A stretch of DNA of 64,000 nucleotides, taken from contig OZ038385.1 of assembly GCA_964036045.1 (NCBI GenBank), positions 24,636,853 through 24,700,852 on the forward strand. The letters are read 5' to 3'. This document shows, piece after piece, positions 53,797-64,000 of this stretch. The DNA comes from Eutreptiella sp. 'Long Island Sound 2002' (taxonomy: Eukaryota; Euglenozoa; Euglenophyceae; Eutreptiales; Eutreptiaceae). How positions within the stretch are numbered: position 1 is the first letter of the stretch; the number at the start of each line of letters is the position of its first letter. The notes below the pieces were generated by a model. That model had not been told where the DNA came from. It did no database searches and saw only the letters and a program-made list of their open reading frames with translations. The position numbers and the translations under genes were made by a program.

Positions 53797-54684
53797 CGGT
53801 CAGCTCCTCAGGCTCCCCAGGGTGTTTGTCAGCCCTGCCACCAGGTGGTTGGCCTGTACTCGATGGGGTGACACTCCCACCATGGTAGGTGATGCTTGGG
53901 GCGGTATCATCAGGGGCTCCAGTTTCTCTCGAATCTCTTGAGTGAGGTCGCCAACAATTTTAGAGGTGGCTCCTCGGAGCACCTCGTTGATCTCCGACCG
54001 CGTCAGGGACCTGTTGGAGGATCTCCCCGATCCTCTACTCCTGCCTCCAAGAGACTCAGGTCCTCTCCTCAACCCACTCAGGGTTGCATACCCAGGAACA
54101 TCCACATAGGCTCCCGTAGCAGGTAGAGGATGGTGATAGTCAGCCGCATACCATCGCGGCGCAGAACTGGAGGTCACCGGCTCACTGGTAGTAGTTGCCC
54201 CAGGAAACGCAGTGGTAGGTGGGTTCTCACCATAGGCAGGGTAGGTAGGCATACCAGTGAAGCCTGTGCCCTCAGCCATAGGCGGGTTGGTTATGGGTGT
54301 GGATGTTGCAGCGGCAGGGTCTGGAATTGGGAGTGTGGTGGTTATAGGAGAGGGTGATGCGTGGAGGCCAGAAGCGCTTGGTGCGCCTTCGAAGGTAGGA
54401 TCATTCGTCGGGTCGTGCCGTTGGTCTACTCCTTCGTCTGCTTCGTCTCCAGCATCCTTCTCTCTCTCTCTCTTTCTCTTCACAGGTTGGGCGTCCACCT
54501 CCTCGACTGAGAGGGCCCGGAAGGCCGACTGAAGTCCTTCCAACGCATCCTCTGCCCCGTCCACTGGCCCATGTAAGGGCTCCGAAGGTACAGCGCTAGG
54601 TCCAGGTCCAGGTTCACCAGGTGCTGGCATTGCTGGTGCCTCAGGCGCTGTCTTCACGTCGGTGTCCTCTATCTTTGTGTCCAT
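53797..54684 (-). CDS. Gy3 gag N-terminal frame
   Basis: The frame starts at ATG about 90 bases after the primer-binding site and ends in TGA 3 bases before the next ATG (AGC TGA CCG ATG) in the same phase. The product is proline-, threonine- and alanine-rich with a basic motif PVKRKREREK and a helical end (EINEVLRGATSKIVGDLTQE). Whether this is a separate protein, a reinitiation pair or one broken gag is open. Confidence 0.6.
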
Positions 54685-54771
54685 CTTCGTTCGCCCTTCT
54701 GCTTATATATGACTGATCTCGGCGCACTGGATGTACGGCACGGGGTTGCTGCCGGTACGCAGAGACAGTCT

Positions 54772-54785
54772 GCCTCTTGCTACCA
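54772..54785 (-). other. Gy3 primer-binding site
   Basis: Minus strand TGGTAGCAAGAGGC immediately follows the LTR end ...AACCTTC. It differs from the Gy2 site by one inserted A. Confidence 0.7.
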
Positions 54786-55575
54786 GAAGGTTTTATAGTT
54801 ATTTCAACACTGTGTGTTTGTTGTGCCTCTGCTGCTGCTTGCTACTGGTGTAGGGTTTCCTGCTGCTTGTTTTTGATGAGGAAAATGTTTTGTTTGCTGA
54901 AATGCAACCAATGCAGGATAGCCCAAGCCAGAGATAAGCAAGTAGAAGAGAATCAGGATCAAAGCATGAAGGGCTGCAGTGTAAACAGTGAAAGATGTTA
55001 GAAGATTCACGGAAACTGCAACTCAGGGCAAATCGGATTGCATATTCACAAAGATAGCTGAAATGTTTTGGAAAAAGAGTTGACAAACTGCCCCATGGTC
55101 ACTCAATCTCCATAGTGCCATCTCAGGAGATGTGCACTCTTTGTTTTGGGTCCCATATGTGCTGAGATGGCAGGGCATGTGGCGATGAGGTCACTGCCAT
55201 GTCAAATGGGATCTTCCTACTTAGCTAGGCTGACCGGGAATTGAACCCAGGACCTCCCAAAAAGAGGTGCCCAGCCCCCTAGGGTGCATACCACTAGGAT
55301 AGCTAAGAATTCATGAGAAAACATAGATAAATTCATAGGCTCTGCCCTGTATATGTCAGTTCTCAGTCACCTCAGGAAAAGATGAATAGCCTCATATTGT
55401 TGGGGGATTGAGGGGTCCACTCCATATCCTGATTTAGTGTTTGGTTGCATAGGTCAAAATGTGTTATCACCACTTTTGGTTGGGCCAATACTAAGATAAA
55501 AATGCAAGAGTGCTTAGAGCACCTCTAATACAACCAAAGTATACCCCAAAGCATTGGAAAAGCACTTTTTCTACT
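54786..55575 (-). repeat. Gy3 5' LTR
   Basis: Matches the 3' copy; contains the same tRNA-like segment with B box at 55236-55247 (minus strand). Confidence 0.85.
55222..55308 (-). other. tRNA-like Pol III segment in the Gy3 5' LTR
   Basis: B box GGTTCAATTCCC and a T-arm-like CTGGG/CCCGG pairing are better preserved here than in the 3' LTR. Confidence 0.45.
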
Positions 55576-55581
55576 GGAGCA
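55576..55581. repeat. Gy3 target-site duplication, right (GGAGCA)
   Basis: Identical to 44096-44101. Confidence 0.8.
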
Positions 55582-56829
55582 TTACTGAGCAACCGCCCCA
55601 CAAAGCTGAAACTTAAAGCCTGGTTGAAACTCGCAACTGATTTGTAGAAGAAAAAAACACTCTGAAACTTAGAAATGCACCAAATGGGCAGGATGACATG
55701 ACACTCATCATGTACTCCCGGAGGGGCGTTAGTCTGATCTCCACACCAACCCAAGCTTAGATCACCGTAAAACCCCTTATTAGGGCGTCCTTTGTCCATT
55801 TTGGAGCCAAAAAACCATGGCTGGGCTCTAAACCTTGCACAACACTGAATTTAGGCTTTGGCCTGCCTGCTTCAAAGTAGCGCAATGACACAACGATCAA
55901 CCCCAAAAAAATCGGAAACACCCTCTGCACCAAGAAACAAGAAGAAGTCACAAGGGCAATGCGTCACAGTGAAATCTAAATGTACACAAATGAAAGTAAT
56001 GATAGTATACAAATGATAACGAACATGCAACAATCAATGCATCAATGTGCCCGCAATGTAAGTGTGCGCGCTCATCCGGTTACAGCTACGCCTTACACAA
56101 CTTCACGTAGATGATCTTTTCAAGTAGTTTTCAAGTCCCTCTACTGTTCCTAAATCCTTCAAATCAATCCCTCCAACCTTTATTGTAGCGCCTACACGTT
56201 TTTATCACGAATATGGATGCTAATTATACGAACGCATGAGCGAGGCACTAAGCAAGCAATACCTGTAAACCCGAGATACCTATATATATTTTGCTGTTTT
56301 CTGGATTTTCCAAATTCTTAATTCTTTGAGGTTTCTGTGAACGTGGGTGGAATCTCTTTCCTTAGAATTATCGTGATGTTTCATCATTGTTTCTTGAATG
56401 CGTAACATACTGATACAATCTTATTCTTCCGGCATATTTGCGGCTGTGAATTAGAATGCGCTCCGGCGCGCCGCCTTTTTATGCGCAGGAATACGGAAAT
56501 TTAAAATTTCCCCTGATGACAAAAAAGGACAAAAAAGTGTGCATTCAATGCACAATAGAGTTGTGAGAAGGTAGGTGCCATCAGAAAAATTCTAGGCCAT
56601 TCTACGGATTTTGGTGAATCGTCGATCGTTAGCGATTTTTCAGGCCCTCAGCCCATGCATCCCTTCTCCGCAAATGTCCTTGAGCCGTCGCAGAGCCGCA
56701 GGCCGTGTTGAGGCCGAGCCTGCAGCCTCATGGAGACGGACCACAACCAAAAAGCCCGTTAATGGAGCAATAAAGATCTGCTACTTCCAGCGCGTAAAGG
56801 GACAGGACAGGTGAGTCCAGCAAATTGAG
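55582..56829. other. No gene recognised
   Basis: AT-rich sequence. Short frames on both strands show no motif. Confidence 0.4.
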
Positions 56830-57240
56830 GATGGACCTCGACAGCGACGCCTGCATATGTGAAGCACGTAGTTTTCTGTATTGCCTCTTTGGGAGAGGGA
56901 TGCATGAGAATGACCCAGCATGCCCTTTTTAACCTCTGCCAAGCCACTATCACCCCTAAGACGCTTCCAAGCGCACTATAGGCTGTGTTTCGACAAGGCA
57001 TAAACTGGCGACTGCATTGTTGCAGCGCCTATTTTTGGTGTGAGGGAGGTTATCGGGAAATTTAAAAAGATGCAAAAAGCCCATGAGTAGGGGGAAAAAA
57101 AAGCCTTTTCCCGTAAAATGCGACACTGGTGGCCACCACAGCACAAGGGAAGAGTAGGAAAAAGTGTATGTCAACGCTTTTGGGTAAGCTTTAGTGTAAC
57201 GGCATCAGTGTGACAGCACTCAATTCATACATCAATGTGA
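56830..57240 (+). mobile_element. 3' fragment of a Gy3-family element
   Basis: The end of a 3' UTR (with TGGTGGCCACCA, as in Gy3) is followed by AGCACAAGGGAAG and AGTAGGAAAAAGTG at 57153, the family LTR start. Similarity to the Gy3 LTR fades after about 57240. Orientation is opposite to Gy3. Confidence 0.55.
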
Positions 57241-57495
57241 TCAGAATTTCAATGATTCTCAGATGTACATTAGTACAGTAATTGTTCCGCTTGTTTTCAG
57301 GTTTTCCGTTCGCCGCCAGACGTGGCCCATGAGTGCGCGTCGAGTCGCATTTATCTTTCGTGATTTCCCAATCCGAATTCTTCAAATTATTTCGAATGAT
57401 TTCGCAATGAGTCATTATGTTCGATGAATGCACAATGAAATTCTATGTCTGCTCCATTTTTGTAGACCGGGTTCTCTGACTATTCATATTCCACC
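57241..57495. other. Short stretch before Gy4 gag
   Basis: No LTR or primer-binding site of Gy4 could be identified here; no gene. Confidence 0.35.
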
Positions 57496-58967
57496 ATGGA
57501 GTTCAATGACCCTCAAAATGCTTTGCATATGTCGCTCCTAGAGGCTGGATATGGGTTTGGAGATTGTCAATCAGGTTCGGAGATATCAGGGGCAGTGTCG
57601 GGTGTTACCAACGTGGGGTATCAAGGCTACAGGCGTAGCAGTTACAAGAAAGATCCGCCAATACACAGCGGCCTCATGGTAGCAGAGGAAATCATCACTC
57701 TGCTTGTGGAATCTCCACGGACACCCTTAGATCATCGGGCTTTAGCGGGGCTATCACTCCACTTGAGTCACTTCGTGTTCCCCCAGAGGTTACATTCGTG
57801 GCATCTCCCCAGCGGACCAAAGATCATCCTTCTGAGTGTCCTTACTGTGTTCATAGACATTGGCCTGGAGTTCATACTTGCGCTAATTGCTGTATGAACG
57901 CCCCACCTAACCTTAAACCCGGTCGAGAATCTTCCTCGTCAAGTAAATCTGGTTCCAACTCTCCGTCTGTGCCTGATCTTGAAGACAGCAGCAGCGAACG
58001 AGAGCCGTTGAATACTGGAATTAGTGAGATATCGGGTGAATATTGGGAAAATCACCTCCAGGAATTCTGGAATCAGGAGTTCCTGAACCGCCAGAATCCG
58101 CTACTCGCAGAGGCGAACTACCGAGGCCGCCTGAGGGATTGTTTCAGGGCGTGCTGCCAGTTCATCAGGGAGAGCGGCCGCCTGAGATTGGACGCCACAT
58201 TGCAGGAACAAGAGGACTGGGAGGGGCTTATGGACCAGTTTGACCACCAGGCTGCCGTGATGGTGCAAATGGCCATCATTGCGGAGGAAAGACGCCAGAA
58301 TGTCCAACAAGATGCTGGCCCGTCGAGCGCCTGGGGTCCGAACGGCAAAGATGTCGACGAAATGAGGTGTGATTCGACACATTCTCACCTCTCCAGAGAG
58401 CAATTGTCCAAACTCCCCAACTCTAACGCCAGTGTTGACACTTGGGTTGATGATGTAAGATGTAAAGGAAAAAGCACTCGATGCCCATCATGTGGTGAGT
58501 GCGCCAAGGACTGCTCCTGTCGGCGCCACATTTCGTCCTTGGAGGACAAGGTGAAGAGGCTGAAGAAGGCCGCCAAGGAAAACAAGCGGGATGATGACAG
58601 CAAGTGGAAGGAGATGGAGCAAAAGCTTGAAAAATTGACTACTTTGTTTCAAAATCTCAGCACTACTGGGCTCACTGGACCAGCGCCGGCATCGGCGAGC
58701 CACCCAGCACCTACCTCCTCAGCTGCACCTACATCCACGCCCTACGCCGTTCCTCACACTCTGGCACACCCAGCTTTTACTGGTTCCCTCCCAGCTTTTA
58801 CTGGAAATCCTGGCATCCCCCTTCCTGGAATTACAAGTCCTATTTCTTTTAATCTGGGTACTGAAGGAGGAGAATCTTCGTCAGAGAGGTCGATACTGTC
58901 TGTTGGTACCGTTGGCGATATTGATGAAGAAGCAAGAACCACCGTGAAGGAGAGATCAATAGATTGA
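57496..58967 (+). pseudogene. Gy4 gag N-terminal region
   Basis: The ATG at 57496 has a strong context (CCACCATGG). The first frame runs to 57897, but from about 57790 the coding frame appears to be the next one, giving a Cys/His module, ECPYCVHRHWPGVHTCANC, then a Ser-rich stretch and helical segments (EYWENHLQEFWNQEFLN). A second Cys cluster (RCPSCGECAKDCSC) precedes a coiled coil (LEDKVKRLKKAAKENKRDDD) and a Pro/Ala/Thr-rich tail. A frameshift separates it from the next part at about 58960. Confidence 0.6.
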
Positions 58968-59883
58968 AGAAGAAAGGCAAGGAAAAGAAGGAAAATGAGG
59001 CCAAAATGAAGGAGAAACAGAAGAGTTTGGAAAAGATGAGGTATCATCAAGTTCAATCAACACTGTTTGTGCAGCCTACTGTGGACCAGACGTTGTTGGC
59101 GGCCGCAATTGCTCAAGCACAAGCAATTGGAGGCGCCGCCGTCAACCCGGTTTTCGTCAATCCCGTTGGTACATCCCAGGTTTGAATCTGAGTCACCTGC
59201 TCAATCCGCTGCATTTGAGGCTTACAGGTTCTGTGATGAAGCAGCCCAAGTTCTCAGGACACCCAAATTATTGGGTGTGCTTCGAAAGACAATTCATGGT
59301 TTGGCTGCAGACGGAGAAACTTGACAAGGAACTCTGGATTCTCGGTTTGAGGGACTGTTTGACTGGTAAATTCAGGGAAAGCACATATAATCTCTATGTG
59401 GAAAGGCAGAACCAAGGAGATCCCCTGACCTACGATGAGCTGTGGCGAATGCTCAAAAAGAAGGCCTCCCCACTCCCTGAGGATCATTACAGAGACCGCC
59501 TGGAGAATTTCTGGGCGATCAAGAAGCTCTTTCTGGAAGAGATCCAAATTGCAAGGCAAGATTGGGAGTTTTTGGTGCAGGAAGCGGAGAGCGCTGGAGA
59601 AGGTCTTTCTGAAGGCGAAATGGAGAAGATTCTGTTGAGCAAGCTGACGCCGGAGACCAAGCAGAAAATCAGGGACTCCCAAGCGAACAAAAATCTCCCG
59701 GGCAATTTGGTTGAAGTCCGAGGATTGCCGGAGACGATGAGCAAAATGGAAGTGCGGGAGGTGCTGAACTCCGTCAGTGCCATTGGTATGAAAGACAACA
59801 CCCTTCGTATGGGCAGATGGAGAGTCGAATTCCACGATGCTGAAAAATCGGAATTTTCTGCAACATCGTGGACGGCAAGGTGA
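58968..59883 (+). pseudogene. Gy4 gag capsid region
   Basis: A Lys/Glu-rich helix (58968-59060) and an Ala-rich segment lead into FSGHPNYWVCFERQFMVWLQ and PEDHYRDRLENFWAIKKLFL. Tryptophan-rich helices of this kind are usual in gypsy capsids. Frames change near 59180 and 59870. Confidence 0.6.
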
Positions 59884-60755
59884 AGTTTAAGGGGACAGTG
59901 TTGAAGGTGCGGCCGTGGATCTTCTGGAACGGGGTCGAACGGATCTGGCACCAACTTGAAAAGCACGCAAACTTAGAGCGCCAGAAGTCCCAGGATGCGA
60001 GAAGATTCGGCACCAAGATCAGTGCCGTCGGTGAGAAGGGATGCGCTGTGTGCCTTTCCCTTGGAAAGGAAGGTCGAGCGGCGACTCATTCCACCGCAGA
60101 CCACAGATGGGCACCCTCAGATCTCAAAACCATTCAGTCCAAAATGAACGGAAAGGAAAATCTCCCCAAGAATTCCCAGCAGGATGGAGCACGAGATGCT
60201 GACCAGCATGGAAGGGGAAAGGCTAAACGGCAGTCGAAAGGAAAGAACAGAGATTGGACGCCAAAAGATTACTCGCAGCAAGGCGGAGATCCAAGCGGCT
60301 CAAGATCGACCGATGCTGGTGGAAAATCTGGTGGAAAATCTGGTGAAAAATCTGGTGAAAAAGGTGGCAAAGGTCAAGGAAACTCCGGGAATCAAGATGA
60401 TTCTAAGGTGAATGGCAACCCCCTGTACACGGAGACGGCAGCTAACAAGATTTTTGGCAAGTACAAGGACTCTGGAGGTCGTGGCAAGGGCAAATCCAAC
60501 GAATTCAACCCCCATTTCAAACACCTATCAACAACAAAGGCCAAGGTGGAGAAAAAGGTGGTGTCGGAAATTCATTTGGTGGTCGTGGACGTGGAAAAGG
60601 AGTCAATGCTGTTGAGACAGGAGAAGAATGGGTTGACGAAGGACAGGTACAAGACGTGCAGCCGAACGGCAAGGAAGAATGGCAGTAGGGAGGCCAACTT
60701 GACCCGACCCGCAACATTGGTGTTGAGTGGCAAGAACCAAAACCCATCAGGGTAG
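59868..60755 (+). pseudogene. Gy4 gag nucleocapsid region
   Basis: A CCHH-like motif (CAVCLSLGKEGRAATHSTADH) is followed by a basic, Gly/Lys-rich tail with short repeats (GGKSGGKSGEKSGEKGGK, about 60316-60369). This resembles retroelement nucleocapsids that bind RNA. The end is out of phase with the protease. Confidence 0.55.
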
Positions 60756-61167
60756 TGGGGCGGTGGATGGACACTGCTGGGATCGTCTGGCGCATTCCTC
60801 CGGCCCCCTCTACCCTGCCTGGGTCCTCAGCGCTGTCCGTCGAGGCAAGCAGCGACAGTTTGTCTGCTGGATCGAGGTCAGGACGGCTGATGGCAAGGTT
60901 AAACTTGCCAAATGTCTGATTGACAATGGATCAGAGGTCAATCTGGTGAGGAAAGGCTTTCTGCAGGAGGATGAAGCGAAGATTTCTTCGACGCCTGTCC
61001 AGCTGGAAGGAGTGAGCGGACATCGCCTTGAAGGTGGTGAAAGGGAGGGGGACTCGGCGGTCAGACTGGTGAAACAGTCAGTTTGGAGTACGGAGAAGGT
61101 GAAGGAGGAGTGGTTCTCTAGAAAATTCTATGAGGCCACCATCAGGTATGATTTGTTCTTGGGTTAA
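60727..61167 (+). pseudogene. Gy4 aspartic protease
   Basis: The motif CLIDNGSEVNLVRKGFLQ holds the catalytic Asp in DNGS, a variant of DTGS/DSGS. A Gly-rich turn (EGVSGHRLEGG) follows. The frame ends at a TAA at 61167; sequence after it leads to the methyltransferase-like domain in another phase. Confidence 0.65.
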
Positions 61168-61188
61168 CCTTGGCTTCATGCTCATCGT

Positions 61189-61905
61189 GTGTCCCCCATG
61201 GGACACAGGACATGCTTCCTCCAAGATCCGTCAGCCAGCGACCCATCCAAACTGTATTATCTGCACACATACACCAAGAGTGTTCAACACTTCAAAGAGC
61301 GAAATAAGCTTCAAATTCAAGAAGATGGGCAGGAATGGACAAGGAATCAAGAGCACCTCGACGAAGGAAAGGTGGAATCATTGAACTGCAAGAAGTGGAA
61401 GTCAGTTTGCTATCGCGTCGTTGACAAATGGAGGGACATTCTGGTGGATTATTTCGAAAAGAACCACAATTTTCGTCCTCAAGTTGATGCATTCGCAAAC
61501 AAGAAGAATAAAAGATTTCTGAACTTCTACGACGATGCCTGGAGTGAGGACTGGTCTGAACCTCTTTGGATCTATCCGCCCTTCGACGTTTTTCCTCTTG
61601 TGGTACAGAAGCTGAAGCAATCCGGCGCAAAAGCGATCTTAATTGTCCCCAATTGGCCAAAACAAACTTCGTTCAAGGACATTATGGACATTTCGATCGA
61701 CATTGTCGAGTTACCTCACAAAGGAGTGAAGGTGTATTGCGAAGACAATGGCAAACCTTTGCCACAGCGTTCGTGGAGCACGTTGGTGTGCTTAGTTGAC
61801 GGGAATCTGGGAGATTATTGGCAAGATGCAAGTGAGATGGGAACAGAAGAGTTCGTTTCACATTCCTCAAGAATCGACGAAATTGAGGTGGATCGAGACG
61901 ATTGA
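61189..61905 (+). CDS. Gy4 methyltransferase-like (DIRS-type) domain
   Basis: This is the clearest copy of the domain in the window. FRPQVDAFANKKNKRFLNFY, DWSEPLWIYPPFDVFPLVVQKL, AILIVPNWPKQTSF and IDIVELPHKG follow each other as in DIRS-type elements (DLFASxxN, then W...FPPF, then VVPxWPxQxW). YPPF is a possible N6-adenine methyltransferase motif IV. In Gy4, as in the other three elements, it lies between protease and RT. The start is not an ATG of its own protein but part of pol. Confidence 0.65.
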   Translation: MSPMGHRTCFLQDPSASDPSKLYYLHTYTKSVQHFKERNKLQIQEDGQEWTRNQEHLDEGKVESLNCKKWKSVCYRVVDKWRDILVDYFEKNHNFRPQVDAFANKKNKRFLNFYDDAWSEDWSEPLWIYPPFDVFPLVVQKLKQSGAKAILIVPNWPKQTSFKDIMDISIDIVELPHKGVKVYCEDNGKPLPQRSWSTLVCLVDGNLGDYWQDASEMGTEEFVSHSSRIDEIEVDRDD

Positions 61906-62219
61906 GAGCAGAATCCCGACACTTCGTCGCGGAAGGAGGAAAGGAATACAGGCGTCGCTCAAGAGAACGCCTCCATCCATTACAATTCGTCCCCATCAGA
62001 CAAGAATTAAGTCAACAATGTCAAGATTTCAAGCAAGAATGACGACAAATCTCCAAGAATCTCGCCTGAATTGACGGAAATGCAGCTGAATTCGTCAAAC
62101 CATCCCTTCAAGACATTCGTGGACCCCCTTCATTGGTGGGACCCCACGGAGGAGCGAGCTCAGGTGAGCTTCATCCGTCAACAATGCGAAGAGGAAGTTT
62201 GGAATGAAGTGGCCAATGA
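61906..62219 (+). other. Gy4 pol linker
   Basis: Charged, Ser/Lys-rich sequence without a domain; frames shift several times. Confidence 0.4.
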
Positions 62220-63253
62220 ATGAGACCACGACCAACAATTCGCAAATTGGTGGACATAATGTCGGTGATTAAATGTGGGAATCAGGTCGACGGAGACAAG
62301 ATATCTGCAAGAAGGGACGCAGTGTTCGAAGATTATAAAGATGACGTGCTGAATGGGAAGTTGAGGAAAACCCCCCCGATTCGAGGTGAACATGGGAAAG
62401 CCAAGATTGAGATGATCCAAGGCTCAAAGGTGCACAAGCAACGCCCATTGGATCTTCACGGCACCAAAGCAGATGCCCTGCGAAAGATTATTGAGCGCAA
62501 TCTCCATGAGTTTGGTTGGTTGGAGGGCTGCATGAGTTCTGAGTGGTGTTCAGCCCCATTTACTGTGCCAAAGCCCCCACCAGCTGACTAATCCAGCATA
62601 GGGGCTTGCCGTCTAGTGGTGAATTATAGAGCTCTGAATGCCGCCACAGTTCCTGACGCGCATCCCGTTCCCTACATCGAGGAGGAGCCGCCAAAAGGGC
62701 AAAAGGCAAGATCTTCACTGTGCTGGATCTGCGCCATGGCTTTCACCAAATGCCCCTTCGAAAGGAGGACAGGCATTTGACGGCAATGTGCACGCCCTGT
62801 GGCACTGTCCGGTGGACTGTAATGCCGATGGGTCTCAAGAATGCGCCGTCGATGTTCCAGGAGATGATGGAGAACGTGCTGTTCCATAAGCACGAGTCTC
62901 TGGGTTTACACGCTTTCTGCAGCATCTACATCGACGACCTTCTGATTGCCACGCCGTTCGGAAAAAACTTTGATGAGTGCCTGAAGTTGCACGAAGAACA
63001 AGTTCGCAAAGTTCTCGAAGTGCTTCGACAAGAGAAGCTCGTGTGTGGACCCAAGAAGGGCAAAATGTTTCTCCAGAGTGTGGAATTATGTGGCTCAATC
63101 TTGGAAGATGGGACAAGAAGACCTGCCCCAGGAAAGATGGCTGCCCTGCAGCTCTGGGAAAGGCCTGAAACCATCAGGCAGCTTCGTGCCTTTTTAGGCT
63201 GCTGCAATTAGTACCACGAGTTCCTGCCTCTCTACGCCAAGTACTCTGGTCTC
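62220..63253 (+). pseudogene. Gy4 reverse transcriptase
   Basis: The frame 62220-62591 has GWLEGCMSSEWCSAPFTVPK and is cut by TAA; the same frame then gives ACRLVVNYRALNAATVPDAH. From 62720 in another phase come LDLRHGFHQMPL (catalytic Asp), WTVMPMGLKNAPSMFQEMM and the intact box SIYIDDLLIATP. LRAFLGCCN is followed by TAG where the family has Tyr, then YHEFLPLYAKYSG. RT active-site residues are all present. Confidence 0.8.
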
Positions 63254-63862
63254 TTGACAGAGTTACTCAAGGTTGGCAACGTAGAAGGAAAGAAGGGATC
63301 TCAAGTCCAGCTCAAGTGGACGCCAGAATGTGAAGAGGCTTTCACTGGTCTCAAGGAAGCACTGGCAAATGTCGTTACATTAAAAACTCCGCGGCTAGAT
63401 GGACGACCTTTTTATATTGGTACAGACGTCAGTCGTTACGCCATTGGTGCTACGATCGAACGAGTCAACGACGAAGGTCACCATCACCCCCTGGCTTTCT
63501 GCTCTTGCAAGCTTACAACAAGACAGCGAAATTGGAGTCCAAGGGAAAAAGAAGCCTACGCGATCCTCTGTGCCCTACGGCGCTATGAGGGATGGATTCT
63601 GGGTCATCGCGTCGAAGTACTGACTGACCACAAGTCTCTGGCAAGCTGGAGGACAGAGCATGTGGATACCCCTGGTGGACAGACTGGGAGAAGAGGCCGT
63701 TGGCATGAATTTCTCAGCAAATTCGACCTCCATTTGACTTACATTCCGGGTCGCTACAATACAGTGGCGGACGCCCTGAGTCGCTGGGCCTACCCAGCCT
63801 CAGAGGCTTACTCCGAAGTGAGTTTTGATGGGACATCAAAGGATAAAGCCAAAGTTATCTAG
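63254..63862 (+). CDS. Gy4 RNase H
   Basis: Catalytic motifs: FYIGTDVSRYAIGATI (Asp), REKEAYAILCALRRYEGW (Glu), VLTDHKSLASW (Asp) and YNTVADALSRWAYPAS (Asp). All four acids are present. The frame ends at a TAG but continues in phase with FDKEEQALIKKHCLQC to the window end, probably the start of the integrase. Confidence 0.8.
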   Translation: MTELLKVGNVEGKKGSQVQLKWTPECEEAFTGLKEALANVVTLKTPRLDGRPFYIGTDVSRYAIGATIERVNDEGHHHPLAFCSCKLTTRQRNWSPREKEAYAILCALRRYEGWILGHRVEVLTDHKSLASWRTEHVDTPGGQTGRRGRWHEFLSKFDLHLTYIPGRYNTVADALSRWAYPASEAYSEVSFDGTSKDKAKVI

Positions 63863-64000
63863 TTCGACAAGGAGGAACAAGCACTGATCAAGAAACATTG
63901 CCTCCAATGTTCGAAAAAAAATCGGATGAAAGTGGAATTGGTCAGATGCAAGGAGATTACCAAGGCAGATCAGACTGAAAGGGTTAATTCTGACTCTGAG

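Larger units (their letters stand above)
44102..55575 (-). mobile_element. Gy3, nearly complete Ty3/gypsy element of the Gy1 family
   Basis: The element is 11.5 kb with LTRs of 791 and 790 bp and a 6-bp duplication GGAGCA. Minus-strand order: 5' LTR, primer-binding site, gag in two frames, protease, methyltransferase-like domain, RT, RNase H, integrase, chromodomain, long 3' UTR, polypurine tract, 3' LTR. It keeps long frames but is inactive: protease DPG for DTG, RT HIND for HIDD, a frameshift at about 50285, and TGA codons in RT, RNase H and chromodomain. Confidence 0.9.
57496..64000 (+). mobile_element. Gy4, third gypsy family, cut by the window end
   Basis: Gag, protease, methyltransferase-like domain, RT and RNase H are in order on the plus strand, interrupted by frameshifts and three in-frame stops in pol (about 62588, 63209 and 63860). 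It differs in sequence from Gy1/Gy3 and from Gy2. Integrase should lie beyond 64000. Confidence 0.8.

Noticed and set aside
49345-54684. UGA as a sense codon, because all five in-frame stops in Gy3 are TGA
   Set aside because: The positions correspond to different residues in Gy1 (Arg, Gly and others), Gy1 and Gy4 also have TAG and TAA, and Trp is encoded by TGG throughout.

Overview
The window is eukaryotic nuclear DNA made almost entirely of nested mobile elements; I see no convincing host gene. Spliceosomal GT-AG introns of 71-183 bp, chromodomain-bearing Ty3/gypsy retrotransposons, a LINE-like element and a terminal-inverted-repeat DNA transposon point to a repeat-rich protist or alga. 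I cannot name the lineage from sequence alone. The ORFs in gypsy elements are broken by frameshifts and in-frame stops, so most are decaying copies.

Layout. Gy1 (+ strand, Ty3/gypsy) is the oldest layer: gag end and protease at 1-1250, then methyltransferase-like domain, RT, RNase H, integrase, chromodomain and 3' UTR at 26440-33494, and a 3' LTR starting at 33495. Gy2 (- strand, 1251-26434, about 15.3 kb without its insertions) sits inside the methyltransferase-like domain of Gy1 and has LTRs of about 2.1 kb. Its 3' LTR was hit by a GC-rich LINE-like element (2427-8136, 88-bp target duplications, Ulp1-like protease). Its 5' LTR was hit by a three-LTR element (21249-25289, each LTR 967 bp), which was itself hit by a 669-bp MITE (24437-25105).

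The 3' LTR of Gy1 is interrupted at 33801 by a 9.36-kb DNA transposon, here called Tp1 (33802-43162), the autonomous-looking relative of the MITE. Both share 23-bp terminal inverted repeats starting CTTAGCCCA, a 5-bp target duplication, and a 22-bp GC-rich palindrome found ten times in Tp1, once in the MITE and nowhere else in the window. Tp1 carries an intact 665-codon putative transposase and a second spliced gene; each of that gene's three coding introns and its 5' UTR intron contains exactly one palindrome. This is the best candidate for an undescribed system.

To the right, Gy3 (- strand, 44102-55575) is a nearly complete relative of Gy1 with 790-bp LTRs and a 6-bp target duplication. A fragment of the same family lies at about 56830-57240 (+). 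Gy4 (+ strand, from 57496) is a fourth, different gypsy element running off the right edge.

All four gypsy elements carry, between protease and RT, a domain resembling the methyltransferase-like domain of DIRS-type elements. Gy1 and Gy3 share a single in-frame stop codon at the same position between nucleocapsid and protease, suggesting stop-codon readthrough, and a structured hairpin in the 3' UTR.
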